From positions 124,001 to 188,000 of the forward strand of contig CAJJDO010000132.1 in the NCBI GenBank assembly GCA_905183005.1: 64,000 nt of DNA. The letters run 5' to 3'. Positions 1-10,031 of this stretch are shown in pieces. Numbering within the stretch: position 1 is the first letter of the stretch; every line of letters starts with the position of its first letter. The stretch is from Paramecium pentaurelia. Its lineage: Eukaryota; Ciliophora; Oligohymenophorea; Peniculida; Parameciidae. Both the position numbers and the translations under genes were made by a program. Under the pieces are notes generated by a model, which saw only the letters and a list, made by a program, of their open reading frames with translations, searched no databases and was not told where the DNA came from.

Positions 1-756
1 CTATTCATTAAAGAAACAAAGATGTCTAGGTTTAGTTTCGAAGAATTTGTAAAAATATTCATTTAAGGAAAAGCATGAGTTAATTTATATCTCTAATCTA
101 ATATTCATTTTTTATTTCTCTTTCATTTTCTTCTATTATATTGTTCCTATATTAATGAATTTTCAAATCTTATTGATATACATATATTTAGGGGAATAAT
201 ATTTGCTATTGATTTGTTATAAAATGGATTTATGGCTGTCTATTTTTGAAGAAGAAATGAAAGCTTGACTTCATTCCTTAGATTAAATTTGATTTTCTGG
301 TTTGGATTATGTCTTGATGTCTTTAGTCCAATTTCAATTTATCATAATAACTAAAATAATCAATATCAAGATCATAGGATTATATGAGTTTCTTAATCAA
401 AAAGTTTAATAAAAATGTGCATTGAATATAAAGAAGTTTAGAATAAGAATTTGATTAAAGAATACACAATAAACGGATATTAAAATGAAAAGTATAGGAC
501 TAGTAATAATTAAATAATTGAAAAAAATATGATAAAAATCTATAAATTAAATCAATTGTTTAAAAATTAAAAATTGGATAATTGATTTAATATTAATTAA
601 TTATTTAAAAATTTTTTAATAAAAAAAGGGTTGTCAACACGAGGACTTCCCAAGCGGTCCCCCACCTTAGTACTAACCTCGCCTTAAGCCGCTTAACTTC
701 GGAGTTCGAATGGGATCCGGTGCTTTAGGCTTAGTATGGCCGACAACGATATTTAC
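1..756. repeat. 5S rDNA unit, copy 1 (direct repeat of 1101..1856)
   Basis: This stretch recurs at 1101..1856, an offset of exactly 1,100 bp. The only difference I see is base 620 (t here, a at 1720). It holds AT-rich spacer plus a minus-strand 5S gene. I see no convincing coding region in 1..627. A single n at 757 ends the copy. The sequence may be a real tandem 5S array or a mis-joined contig end; the window starts inside the unit, so the two cannot be told apart here. Confidence 0.85.
628..747 (-). rRNA. 5S ribosomal RNA, copy 1
   Basis: On the minus strand the 120 nt start with GTTGTCGGCCATACTAAG and end with GACAACCC, so the two ends pair into the 5S helix I. The internal CCCATTCGAACTCCGAAG and GGTAGTA-like segments match the eukaryotic 5S core containing the internal pol III promoter (A box/C box). 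A run of seven T follows the 3' end (621..627 on the plus strand), the expected pol III terminator. The RNA is a structural component of the large ribosomal subunit. Ends are set by pairing and could be off by one or two bases. Confidence 0.95.
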
Positions 757-757
757 N

Positions 758-1100
758 TATCACCAATCCTGAAGATCTATAGTAGTAAATTTAAGAATAA
801 GTAGAATGTTCGAATCTATTCATACCTTCAACTAAAAATATTGAAATATCTTAAGTTAACAATCCATTTCAATTAAAAACAAATTTAAATGATAGATATT
901 TTATGAAAAATGTAAATATTGACAAAATTTAAATGGATTATAAAATTACTAGAAGACAAACTATTAATTTTCTAACAATCTTTAAATGCTTATTAAATCG
1001 TGAACCACAACCAAGTAAATTATTGATATCTAAAGCCAACTTACTCTTGGCTTATCCATATTTAATGATGGAGGGATAATCATGTGGATATGATACATTT
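758..1100. other. Spacer between 5S units
   Basis: AT-rich stretch between the single n and the second 5S unit. It contains a GTTCGAATC near 809 that recalls a tRNA T-loop, but the flanks do not form a T-stem and no A box lies upstream. I see no gene in it. Confidence 0.6.
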
Positions 1101-1856
1101 CTATTCATTAAAGAAACAAAGATGTCTAGGTTTAGTTTCGAAGAATTTGTAAAAATATTCATTTAAGGAAAAGCATGAGTTAATTTATATCTCTAATCTA
1201 ATATTCATTTTTTATTTCTCTTTCATTTTCTTCTATTATATTGTTCCTATATTAATGAATTTTCAAATCTTATTGATATACATATATTTAGGGGAATAAT
1301 ATTTGCTATTGATTTGTTATAAAATGGATTTATGGCTGTCTATTTTTGAAGAAGAAATGAAAGCTTGACTTCATTCCTTAGATTAAATTTGATTTTCTGG
1401 TTTGGATTATGTCTTGATGTCTTTAGTCCAATTTCAATTTATCATAATAACTAAAATAATCAATATCAAGATCATAGGATTATATGAGTTTCTTAATCAA
1501 AAAGTTTAATAAAAATGTGCATTGAATATAAAGAAGTTTAGAATAAGAATTTGATTAAAGAATACACAATAAACGGATATTAAAATGAAAAGTATAGGAC
1601 TAGTAATAATTAAATAATTGAAAAAAATATGATAAAAATCTATAAATTAAATCAATTGTTTAAAAATTAAAAATTGGATAATTGATTTAATATTAATTAA
1701 TTATTTAAAAATTTTTTAAAAAAAAAAGGGTTGTCAACACGAGGACTTCCCAAGCGGTCCCCCACCTTAGTACTAACCTCGCCTTAAGCCGCTTAACTTC
1801 GGAGTTCGAATGGGATCCGGTGCTTTAGGCTTAGTATGGCCGACAACGATATTTAC
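1101..1856. repeat. 5S rDNA unit, copy 2
   Basis: Second copy of the 1..756 unit, with one visible substitution (1720). The flanking DNA differs downstream: after 1856 it reads into the intergenic side of the PACRG-like gene. Confidence 0.85.
1728..1847 (-). rRNA. 5S ribosomal RNA, copy 2
   Basis: Identical to copy 1 over all 120 nt. The pol III terminator is ten T here instead of seven, because the one base that differs between the units falls next to the T run. Confidence 0.95.
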
Positions 1857-1940
1857 ATCTCATCTCACTATTTATAATCCTTAAAAATGGTTTTATTATA
1901 TTGAAATGTATAATTTTAATTAATAATATAACTATTATTC

Positions 1941-2784
1941 TCAAAAATTAGAGTATGTTGGAATCTTCTGTTTGATAACTTAATAGACTTCAGAACCCTA
2001 ATTAAATATTCAATATACTCCATTATTTTCTAAGACTGTAAGAATTATTCTTATTTATTCACCAAAAATTTAATGATTTTATCTCTGCCAAATAGGAACA
2101 AGGAATAATTTGAGATATTTATTCAAATGAGATCCAACAACGTTTGATAAAGACCTTAATTAAAGAGTAGATATTACATCAAAGTTTTTAATGCAGAACC
2201 AAATACTTTATCACTTTTGGAACTTAATGCACTTCTTAATGGTAACACTAATTTTGGAAGAACTTAGATTATTTTTTCTTAAGCAGCCTTATTTTAATTT
2301 GAAGTTATTACTTCATTTGAAAGCATGAATTAAATGGCTGTTGTGGCAATTGCTAAATAAGGATGAACATCTTCTAATAATCCATTAAAACATGTAACTA
2401 ATACTGGATCATATGGTAAGGTTTATATGTTTACATCTGGAATCCATTAGATTTTCATATTCCCTTGAGTATTATAATTTATTTTGCAAGGTATTCCACC
2501 TGCTTCATAGACATAAGCAAATGAATTTCTAATTTTAATAATTTCATTTACATATCACGCTAATATTTATTAGAAAAAGGGTCAACCATTTTGATTTTCT
2601 TAGCTACTAATGGTTTCTTTTCGATCTTTTAATGTTTATATGCAATCATTATCTTTTAGGCCATATGAGGATCCACTAAACTGTATTAGTAATTTTAATT
2701 GTAATCAGCAGCCACATAATTTCTATGTATTTGATTCAATCTTTATTCATTTGAATTTATTTTTGGACTTTACTTATACATCAT
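1941..2784 (-). CDS. PACRGL: PACRG-like protein (PACRGL family)
   Basis: About 258 aa after removing introns 2529..2551, 2155..2177 and 1998..2018 (23, 23 and 21 nt). The order of motifs follows the parkin co-regulated gene-like family: DPFSNKY, then YEAGGIPCKI, LPYDPVLVTCFNGLLEDVHPY, an armadillo-like helical stretch with VLPKLVLPLRSAL and KVFGSALKTLM, then NVVGSHLNKYL, and the terminal KQKIPTYSNF. PACRG proteins bind axonemal doublet microtubules; the PACRGL branch is less studied. Each intron was placed because it restores homology, which supports the model. The start is the first of two adjacent ATGs. The gene ends only 34 bp from the HP1-like gene on the same strand. Confident in the family, less so in the exact role. 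Confidence 0.9.
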
Positions 2785-2818
2785 ATATTTAACAAAATTT
2801 AATATTAATACTATTTAT

Positions 2819-3548
2819 TCATTATAATTTTCTTTGAAGATAATAACATAATGCCTTTATATCATGTTTCATCAGATATTCACTATTAACCCATCTATTC
2901 TTTGGTATTATACCTAATATAAATATATAAATAATTACCATTTGATCTCTTTTGCCATAATACATAATACATTTTTTCTCCTTTTTCTTTTGTTTATACA
3001 GCTTAACCAATTTTTTCTAATAAATCTCCAAACTCAAATCCACCTTCACTTTATGATTTTATTTCAGTGATTTTTTGGGATTATTCTGATGAAGACTCTT
3101 AAATAAGTTCAGAATCCTGTTATAAAATAGGTTATAAACATTTTTGATTCTATTAATTTGTATTTATTAACTAAACAATTTCTTCTTGTTATTTCTTCAT
3201 TTGATCAATTTCTGATTTTAATTCATCTATCTATTTATTTAATTTGTTTATTTATTCTTATTGGTATTAATACTAATTTTATTTTGATAAACTAGGTGCT
3301 CCAATAAAATCTTCTAATTGAGGTGGTTCATCATTTTCAATATGATAAAAATTAGATCCATACATTTTTACATTTTCCTCTAATTAATGTAAAAATTAGG
3401 CTAAATTTGGTATCTTTTCTGGTTTTTCCCAAGTACTATCTCTGTTATTGTATCCTTGCCATTTAACAAGATAATATTTCTAACCATTATATTATTTATA
3501 ATCAAGTAACTCATCTATCATATATAATCCTCTCTTTTTTCTTGACAT
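2819..3548 (-). CDS. HP1-like protein (chromodomain plus chromoshadow domain)
   Basis: About 234 aa with one 25-nt intron (2914..2938). Residues 9-58 form a chromodomain: LLDYKQYNGQKYYLVKWQGY then STWEKPEKI, with aromatic residues in the usual methyl-lysine cage positions. A Gln-rich coiled linker follows. The C-terminal 65 residues resemble a chromoshadow domain (KIGQAVQ, MYYVLWQ, then IPKNRWVNSEYL and YYLQRKL), which in HP1 mediates dimerisation. The split second domain only appears after splicing. HP1-like proteins of ciliates act in heterochromatin and in developmental DNA elimination; which applies here cannot be read from sequence. Start is the ATG giving a chromodomain right at the N-terminus. 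Confidence 0.85.
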
Positions 3549-3687
3549 CAATAATTTGTTATTATATAAAATTAATTATTTTCAATTTATATATTTATAT
3601 CTAAAAAAATAAATTAATCAATAATTAGAGCTCTAACAATACTAGTTTTAAAACTTTGTGAGAAATAAATGAATTTTATATATGTCA

Positions 3688-4245
3688 TCAATTTCCAGTA
3701 TAAATATTTGGTAATAAATTTTGATTGTTATTATGTTTTTACATTCTCATATATTCTTCAATTTCAAATGACATTTCTTCAGATTTCAATTTATATCCTT
3801 CAAAATTTTCATTACTAAAAATGTTTGGAAATGCATACGATTATTATTTCACTTAACCCATTCTCTACACTTAAGGAAAAACAAATTTTTATCTTGTCAC
3901 ATGATCTGAAATAGATAATCCTCTCATTTCTTTAGGTTTATAATCTTTATTATTTTTATTTCCTTTAATAATAGCATTTTAAGTTATGCATACATTATTT
4001 TCAATTAATTAGTTTACTTATTCATTTATTGGAACTGAATTCTTTTTTCTTTTCATTTCAATCATTCCAACTACTTTATATTTATTATTCTTTAATCCTG
4101 AAGAATATAATTGACTTGGTGATTATTACAAAAAGTAGTTATATCTATGTTTTGATATTGATATCTTTTTTTTCTCTCTCTTCAATGGTGATGATATAAA
4201 TGCATTTTTAGGTATATTAACTTTATCCATATACTCATCAAACAT
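3688..4245 (-). CDS. Hypothetical protein, 185 aa
   Basis: An uninterrupted frame from ATG to TGA in ciliate code, without introns. The protein is Lys/Asn-rich, with a basic patch (SPLKREKKKISISKHR) near residue 20 and a run of short polar segments. I see no signal peptide, membrane segment or known motif. It lies about 140 bp upstream of the HP1-like gene on the same strand. The patch could be a nuclear localisation signal; that is inference only. Confidence 0.65.
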
Positions 4246-4652
4246 TAATTCCTATACTAGTTATTGAACTGATCTGTTGCAGAAATTATGAGGTAACTAA
4301 AAAATCATATAAATATATTTTGATTTTTATTATTTTATTGAGAAACTATATGTAATATTTTTAATAACGAAAACTTTAGTTAAAGTTGGTCATTATTTTT
4401 TATTTATTTCCTTAAATTATTCAGGATTTCATTTATTAAAAATACTCTTAATGTTTTGGTTTAATCATGTTCAATTCCATTCTGAAATAATATTAGAAAT
4501 TGAAACTTTTTTTATAATTCTATTTTGATATAATATATTATTCCATCTTAAAATTTCTTAATACTCTTGTATTTATTTATATCTACATCTACACAGATAT
4601 TAGAAAAAAATAGAATTGATTTCTATTAATAATTAATATAAAATAAATTATT
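4246..4652. other. Divergent intergenic region
   Basis: About 400 bp between the divergent genes at 3688..4245 and 4653..6628. Very AT-rich with no open frame that resembles its neighbours; presumably holds two promoters. I see no motif I can name. Confidence 0.5.
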
Positions 4653-6628
4653 ATGCAAGATTTAAAATACGAAAATGAGGAGCTGAAATAATAATTAAAA
4701 TAATTGCAAATAACATATAATTCATTAAGATAAGAACTTGAAGTATATAGAGTTAACATTTAACAATATGATAAAGAAAAATAGTAATTAATGGAAGAAA
4801 AGAACAAATTAGAAAAATAAAGTAATTAAGAAAAACATAATGATTTTGAAAAGAAAATTAAATCTATCATAGAAAGATTGCCATGTCAGATATAAATGAA
4901 AAGTCTAAGGCAAATTTCAAATTCTACAATCCAAAAGGCAAAGGGTGTTATAAAAGATATAGCTTAAGAATATAAAAATGCATACAAATAGGATTATCAT
5001 AAAATCTAAAGTGGCAACTATTAATCTTTATTTGAGTCCTTTTATATAATTGGAGTTAAGAATGAAAAGCTTGATTAAAATAAAGTTGATAAATTGAAGC
5101 CCAAATTTTTATACAAATAATATAAAAATGATATAAATGCAGAAGAAAGAAATAATTTAAAGTCTGTTGAGTCTGACATTAAAGAAATTTTTGAAAGTAA
5201 TTTTCTATAAGTTGAAAAATTGGATAATGATTAGAGAATTAAAGAGAAAATTTTTGAGTATTCATTTATTTTATATGTAGATTTCTTTGTTAAATAAATG
5301 AATAAGATTTGATGAATAATTTCTTTTTTATGAATTTGAGGGGTGCTGAAAATGTATTTGATAATTTTGTTCCAAAAAATATGAAATTAATAACAGAAGT
5401 TAATAACCAAAAATAATTATTTATGTTTGTATTAGGTGTTGACGATTTTATGACTAGTTTTATAGAAGGTCGATTTAAATTTTGGAAAATTAAGAAATAT
5501 TATTGTATTTTGACATATTTCCCAATTTTTGAGATATTTGAAAAGGTTTTATAATTTGTTGGCAGTATTTTTATATTTATTATATATTAGATATCATTCA
5601 AACTAAAAGAATCAATTTATATAACTAATTTTAATAATAAGAAAATTAATATAGATTAGAAATATAATTTAAGCAAAAAATATATTAAGATATCGATTCT
5701 TTAAATATAATTCATGTATTTTAATTATTTAATCTATTAGACAGCTAAAGAATAAATCTCAAGTTATTTATCAGAATTATCTAAACAATAACTCAATTAT
5801 GATTAAACAAAGTTAGATTTTCATTTTCAAAGTAATTTACTAATCAAAAAAGATGAAAAACTTCAATAAAATCTTACATACATAGTTACTAATGAAATAA
5901 GAATAACAAATATGCTTAAAGCTACACATTTAGTGATGTAGATTTTTTGCAATTAATAGCTTGGGTTTTTTAATATATTAGCAGAAGTTCTAAAGGAAGG
6001 ATAAATTATATTTTGTGGCCAAAATAAAAGCATTTTAGTCTAAGTTTGCTACTTCTTTCATTAAATAATTTACCCATTTATTTATATCGAACCTGCTGTG
6101 TACTATACCTCAATAGATGTAGTAGATTAATTGTTAAAATAAGAAATGTCTTTTATTGTTGGAATAAATAATAGTTATAATTAATTGATATAGGATTTAA
6201 AAGGAAAAAATTAAGAATACCTTTAATATAACACTATAACAATTGTCGAATTGTGTAATAATATGACAGCTAATATTCACTAACTTCCTCCTAGAGATAC
6301 TCAATAAATAAAATAACTATTTTCTGATAATCGATTTTAAGAGATTCTTTAAAATTATACACCAGCCTCAAAACTTTCAACTGAAAAATGTTAAAATTTG
6401 TTATCAATTATTAAGAGTAAAATAGAGAAAGATTGTTTATTGAATATTCTACCAGATCAAAATTAAAATTTTGTTTTCAATAATTAATTGAATACTGAGC
6501 TTATAAAAAAGTTTATGAATGACAATCTTAGTGGCAATAACAATAGAGCTTTTATCATGCAATATATTTTTTATTGCATATATTTTTAAACATATTTGAA
6601 AGATAAGTACAAATGTAGCTTTGATTGA
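4653..6628 (+). CDS. DENN-domain protein (probable Rab GEF)
   Basis: About 633 aa after removing introns 5258..5280, 5565..5590 and 5716..5740 (23, 26 and 25 nt). A naive reading shows a TGA at 5310 and a second ATG at 5312; the first intron resolves this into one frame. Residues 1-100 are coiled coil. Then comes a tripartite DENN module: upstream segment SLFESFYIIGVKNEKL with PKFLYKQY, a core with KKYYCILTYFPIFEIFEKVL, and AEVLKEGQIIFCGQNKSILV followed by IIYPFIYIEPAVYYTSI and SFIVGINNSY. DENN proteins act as GDP/GTP exchange factors for Rab GTPases in membrane traffic. Subfamily not assigned. Confidence 0.85.
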
Positions 6629-6666
6629 ATTATGAATATTTAGAATTAATATTATTAAAATTAATA

Positions 6667-6999
6667 ATGAGCTCTGAAAAAGATTTCCAATATGACATTC
6701 ATGATGTATAAAATATAAAAACTGCCTTTTTGGATTTACAACAAGAAGAGAGTACTGGATTTAAATTGGGATTTGGTACAGCTATATTATCTTACTTTGT
6801 TTTTAGAAGATTTACATATTTAAGAACAGGACCAAGGTAATTATATTCATTATACTATTTAAGATTTGTTGGATCAATGATCCTAGGTTCATAAGTGTAT
6901 GGATTCTATACTCATAGATCTAGAGCTTATTATGATTATGTGGCTCAATAAGTAAATTTGCATGCATCAGAAGCAATCAATCAATGCCTTGGACATTGA
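6667..6999 (+). CDS. Small two-helix membrane protein
   Basis: About 101 aa once a probable 27-nt intron (6837..6863) is removed; being 3n and stop-free it could also be read through. Two hydrophobic segments (GFKLGFGTAILSYFVF and FVGSMILGSQVYGFYTH) separated by a basic loop suggest a hairpin membrane protein. This is the general look of small mitochondrial inner-membrane proteins, but I recognise no family. Sits 38 bp after the DENN gene on the same strand. Confidence 0.6.
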
Positions 7000-7014
7000 C
7001 TTTAAAATCATTTA

Positions 7015-7592
7015 TCATTAAAAAACACAAAATAAAATAGAAATCTATTCTGAATCATAATAAGAACTTAAAATCATTTTTTTATATTTACTACTTTTAT
7101 TCACTTTGAATAGAGTTTGTATTAGAAGTGATTTTAACTAATGAATAGAATTCTCTAAAGAGCTTCCTCCCTAACTTTAATAGAATTAAGTTGTATCTAT
7201 TAAATCAATTTGGTGTTCAAATATCATGAGAATTTTTTCAATTTCACCTTAACTCCTTTAATTGATTTTCTAATCAGTTTATGAGTAGACATCAAGCGGT
7301 AGTATGCAATTGATTTTGAGTATCTTGAAATTCTATCTTAAAAGGCCCTCTTTCTAATTATGAAAAGTTTTTAGTTGAAAATTATGAAGGAATTTCACAG
7401 GAATCCTGTAGATTATTCTCTTTCTCAATTAAGAATGCATAGTAATCATTATTAACATTAACAAACCTATTATCCTTTTTAAATTCATTAAGTTTCAAAG
7501 CTTGTTAAATGAAGTTAAATAACAATCTTCTTATTTGTTTTTTGTTTGTCTTCTTTTCTTAGTATATATTAATCAAATTTTCATGGTTAAGA
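7015..7592 (-). pseudogene. Possible degraded gene
   Basis: Two long coding-like stretches lie in different minus-strand frames: one from about 7590 to 7275 (with RRLLFNFIQQALKLNEF) and one from about 7345 to the TGA at 7015..7017 (with GEIEKILMIFEHQIDLIDTT). They overlap around 7290-7340 and I find no GT...AG intron that joins them. There is also no ATG in the upstream frame before the divergent neighbour at 7627. The simplest reading is a frameshifted relic or a sequencing indel. No family recognised. Confidence 0.35.
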
Positions 7593-7626
7593 AATTTAAT
7601 ATTAAAAATTAATATATGTTTATATT

Positions 7627-8184
7627 ATGATGGACATTGATATTCTATACAGGTTTTATTATATAGTTTAGATAATAGTGGGAAGTTTACTAGTAACTAA
7701 TTATATATTTAGCTGATAGGGGTTTTTAAAAAATTGTTATTTGTTGAAACTTTCTTTGATTTCAATGTCTCTCATTCTATACTTTGCTTTTTTGAGAGAC
7801 AATGCTGAAATGGTTTTAATGTTTGGTATGATATAATACAATATTTATGATAATAAATTTTTTGGAAATTTACAGATCAGTTTAAAGGTTTCAGAGTATA
7901 ATTATCAATCATTTGTCCTGAAATTTTTTGTATTTTTAAAAGAGATGGATGGAATAATGAAGAGGAAGTGGGTTAAGATGTATATATACCATAATTACAT
8001 TCGAAATTACTAGCTGAATCATTTTGAGATTCATAGTAATTTTTATGTCAGGTTATTTACCAATATTTTTAGTTTTGTCAATTATGGTAAGATTTCTCCT
8101 AAACGATTAAATGTTATGCCAAGATACTTGTATTACTCTACTAAAGGGTACCCAAAGAGTTGGTCAGGTTTAGTTACTGTGTGA
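7627..8184 (+). CDS. Hypothetical membrane protein, about 176 aa
   Basis: The frame opens at tandem ATGs, crosses a 27-nt intron (7693..7719, needed to bypass a TGA) and ends at TGA 8182..8184. Three hydrophobic stretches occupy the first 70 residues (YRFYYIVQIIVGSLLGFL, LISMSLILYFAFL); the rest is aromatic and basic. No family recognised. Total exon length is divisible by three. Confidence 0.5.
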
Positions 8185-8300
8185 TTAATTATGAGCATAA
8201 TTCTAAATTTCTTTTTATTTGTCTTTATAGAAATATATTATATATCACAATAAATTATTAGAAAATACAATATTATATCTAATAAATTAATTAGAATTTA

Positions 8301-8687
8301 TCATAAATATGTAAAATAGCTCTAAATATAAATTTTAATATAATGATATTTTTAGATCATTTTACTAATATTATTATAAATTATAAAATAGTTTAAGTTT
8401 TTACATAATCTATATAAGTTTTAGATATTTCTACTTTAATTCTTTAATATTATAATAATTTTTTTTTTTGATTCTATTATGAGGTTTGTCAATAAGGACT
8501 AATTCAAATACATTGTCTCATAAAGCAAGCTTTTCTCTATTCTATTGAAAATTGTTAGTAACACATAAATATTCTAATGAATTATTAATAATTATTTGTT
8601 CCTTTATTAGCCATTTTTTACTTTGTTTTAAACAGTGTAGTTTTTTTAATTAAATAAAGAAACTATTTATAATTATTAGGCTGCCAT
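8301..8687 (-). CDS. Hypothetical small protein (duplicate of 9199..9585)
   Basis: Identical to the copy at 9199..9585 and probably the same locus counted twice through the scaffold join. See that entry. Confidence 0.35.
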
Positions 8688-8823
8688 AATTGATAATATT
8701 TTTCTTATTAAGACTAATGAATATGGAGAATATTGAGTTTATTAATTTATCTATAAAAAGAATATTTGATAATATACTCAAATCTATAAGAATTTTAATA
8801 ATAATGAACAATGAATAATTATT

Positions 8824-9133
8824 TCATTGATTCTCAAACTTTTTCACAATTGCTCTTGTTTTAATTTGTCTTTCAAAATTTCTCAAACAATTAAGACAAT
8901 TCCATTTTCCTTGTGGTACTTCCTTCAAATTAATACATTTAGGATGGAATACTTTTGGACATGTATCACAACAAATGACTTTACCACCTTTATTACATTT
9001 TTTGCATTTATCATCCCATTTTGTTTCTGTTTCAACATATTATGGTTTATTTAAATTTCTTTTTCTAAGGTTTTAATTAGGATTAATTTATGAATCTTAT
9101 TGATGATCAATTTACTATTCAATAATTTTTTTA
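8824..9133 (-). other. Duplicated 3' fragment of the PHD/WHIM gene
   Basis: Carries the C-terminal PHD finger codons and the TGA (8824..8826) of the gene at 9722..12577 but stops at the n. It has no promoter or start and should not be annotated as a separate gene. Confidence 0.85.
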
Positions 9134-9134
9134 N

Positions 9135-10031
9135 ATTATATATCACAATAAATTATTAGAAAATACAATATTATATCTAATAAATTAATTAGAATTTATC
9201 ATAAATATGTAAAATAGCTCTAAATATAAATTTTAATATAATGATATTTTTAGATCATTTTACTAATATTATTATAAATTATAAAATAGTTTAAGTTTTT
9301 ACATAATCTATATAAGTTTTAGATATTTCTACTTTAATTCTTTAATATTATAATAATTTTTTTTTTTGATTCTATTATGAGGTTTGTCAATAAGGACTAA
9401 TTCAAATACATTGTCTCATAAAGCAAGCTTTTCTCTATTCTATTGAAAATTGTTAGTAACACATAAATATTCTAATGAATTATTAATAATTATTTGTTCC
9501 TTTATTAGCCATTTTTTACTTTGTTTTAAACAGTGTAGTTTTTTTAATTAAATAAAGAAACTATTTATAATTATTAGGCTGCCATAATTGATAATATTTT
9601 TCTTATTAAGACTAATGAATATGGAGAATATTGAGTTTATTAATTTATCTATAAAAAGAATATTTGATAATATACTCAAATCTATAAGAATTTTAATAAT
9701 AATGAACAATGAATAATTATTTCATTGATTCTCAAACTTTTTCACAATTGCTCTTGTTTTAATTTGTCTTTCAAAATTTCTCAAACAATTAAGACAATTC
9801 CATTTTCCTTGTGGTACTTCCTTCAAATTAATACATTTAGGATGGAATACTTTTGGACATGTATCACAACAAATGACTTTACCACCTTTATTACATTTTT
9901 TGCATTTATCATCCCATTTTGTTTCTGTTTCAACATATTATGGTTTATTTAAATTTCTTTTTCTAAGGTTTTAATTAGGATTAATTTATGAATCTTATTG
10001 ATGATCAATTTACTATTCAATAATTTTTTTA
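9135..10031. repeat. 897-bp direct duplication, copy 2
   Basis: Second copy of 8237..9133, continuous with the rest of the PHD/WHIM gene, so this copy is the one in true context at its right end. Confidence 0.9.
9199..9585 (-). CDS. Hypothetical small protein, 128 aa
   Basis: Open frame ATG to TGA in ciliate code, 136 bp downstream of the PHD/WHIM gene on the same strand. N-terminus MAAQQLQIVSLFNQKN, then a Leu/Ile-rich helical stretch. TGA-free frames of this size can occur by chance in such AT-rich DNA, so coding status is uncertain. No family recognised. Confidence 0.4.

Larger units (their letters stand above)
8237..9133. repeat. 897-bp direct duplication, copy 1 (ends at n, 9134)
   Basis: Repeated as 9135..10031 with no difference I can see, including an 11-T run. 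The single n lies exactly between the copies. Copy 1 holds the last 310 bp (8824..9133) of the PHD/WHIM gene plus its downstream neighbour, and breaks off mid-gene. This is what two overlapping contig ends joined by one n would look like. Confidence 0.9.

Noticed and set aside
800..835. GTTCGAATC resembling a tRNA T-loop
   Set aside because: Flanking bases do not form a five-pair T-stem and no A box or acceptor stem is found.
5310..5314. Overlapping TGA/ATG splitting the DENN gene into two genes
   Set aside because: A 23-nt intron at 5258..5280 joins both parts in frame, and the exon sum of the full model is divisible by three.
8237..9133. Second PHD gene fragment as a true paralogue
   Set aside because: Perfect identity plus a single n at the border fits an unmerged contig overlap better than gene duplication.
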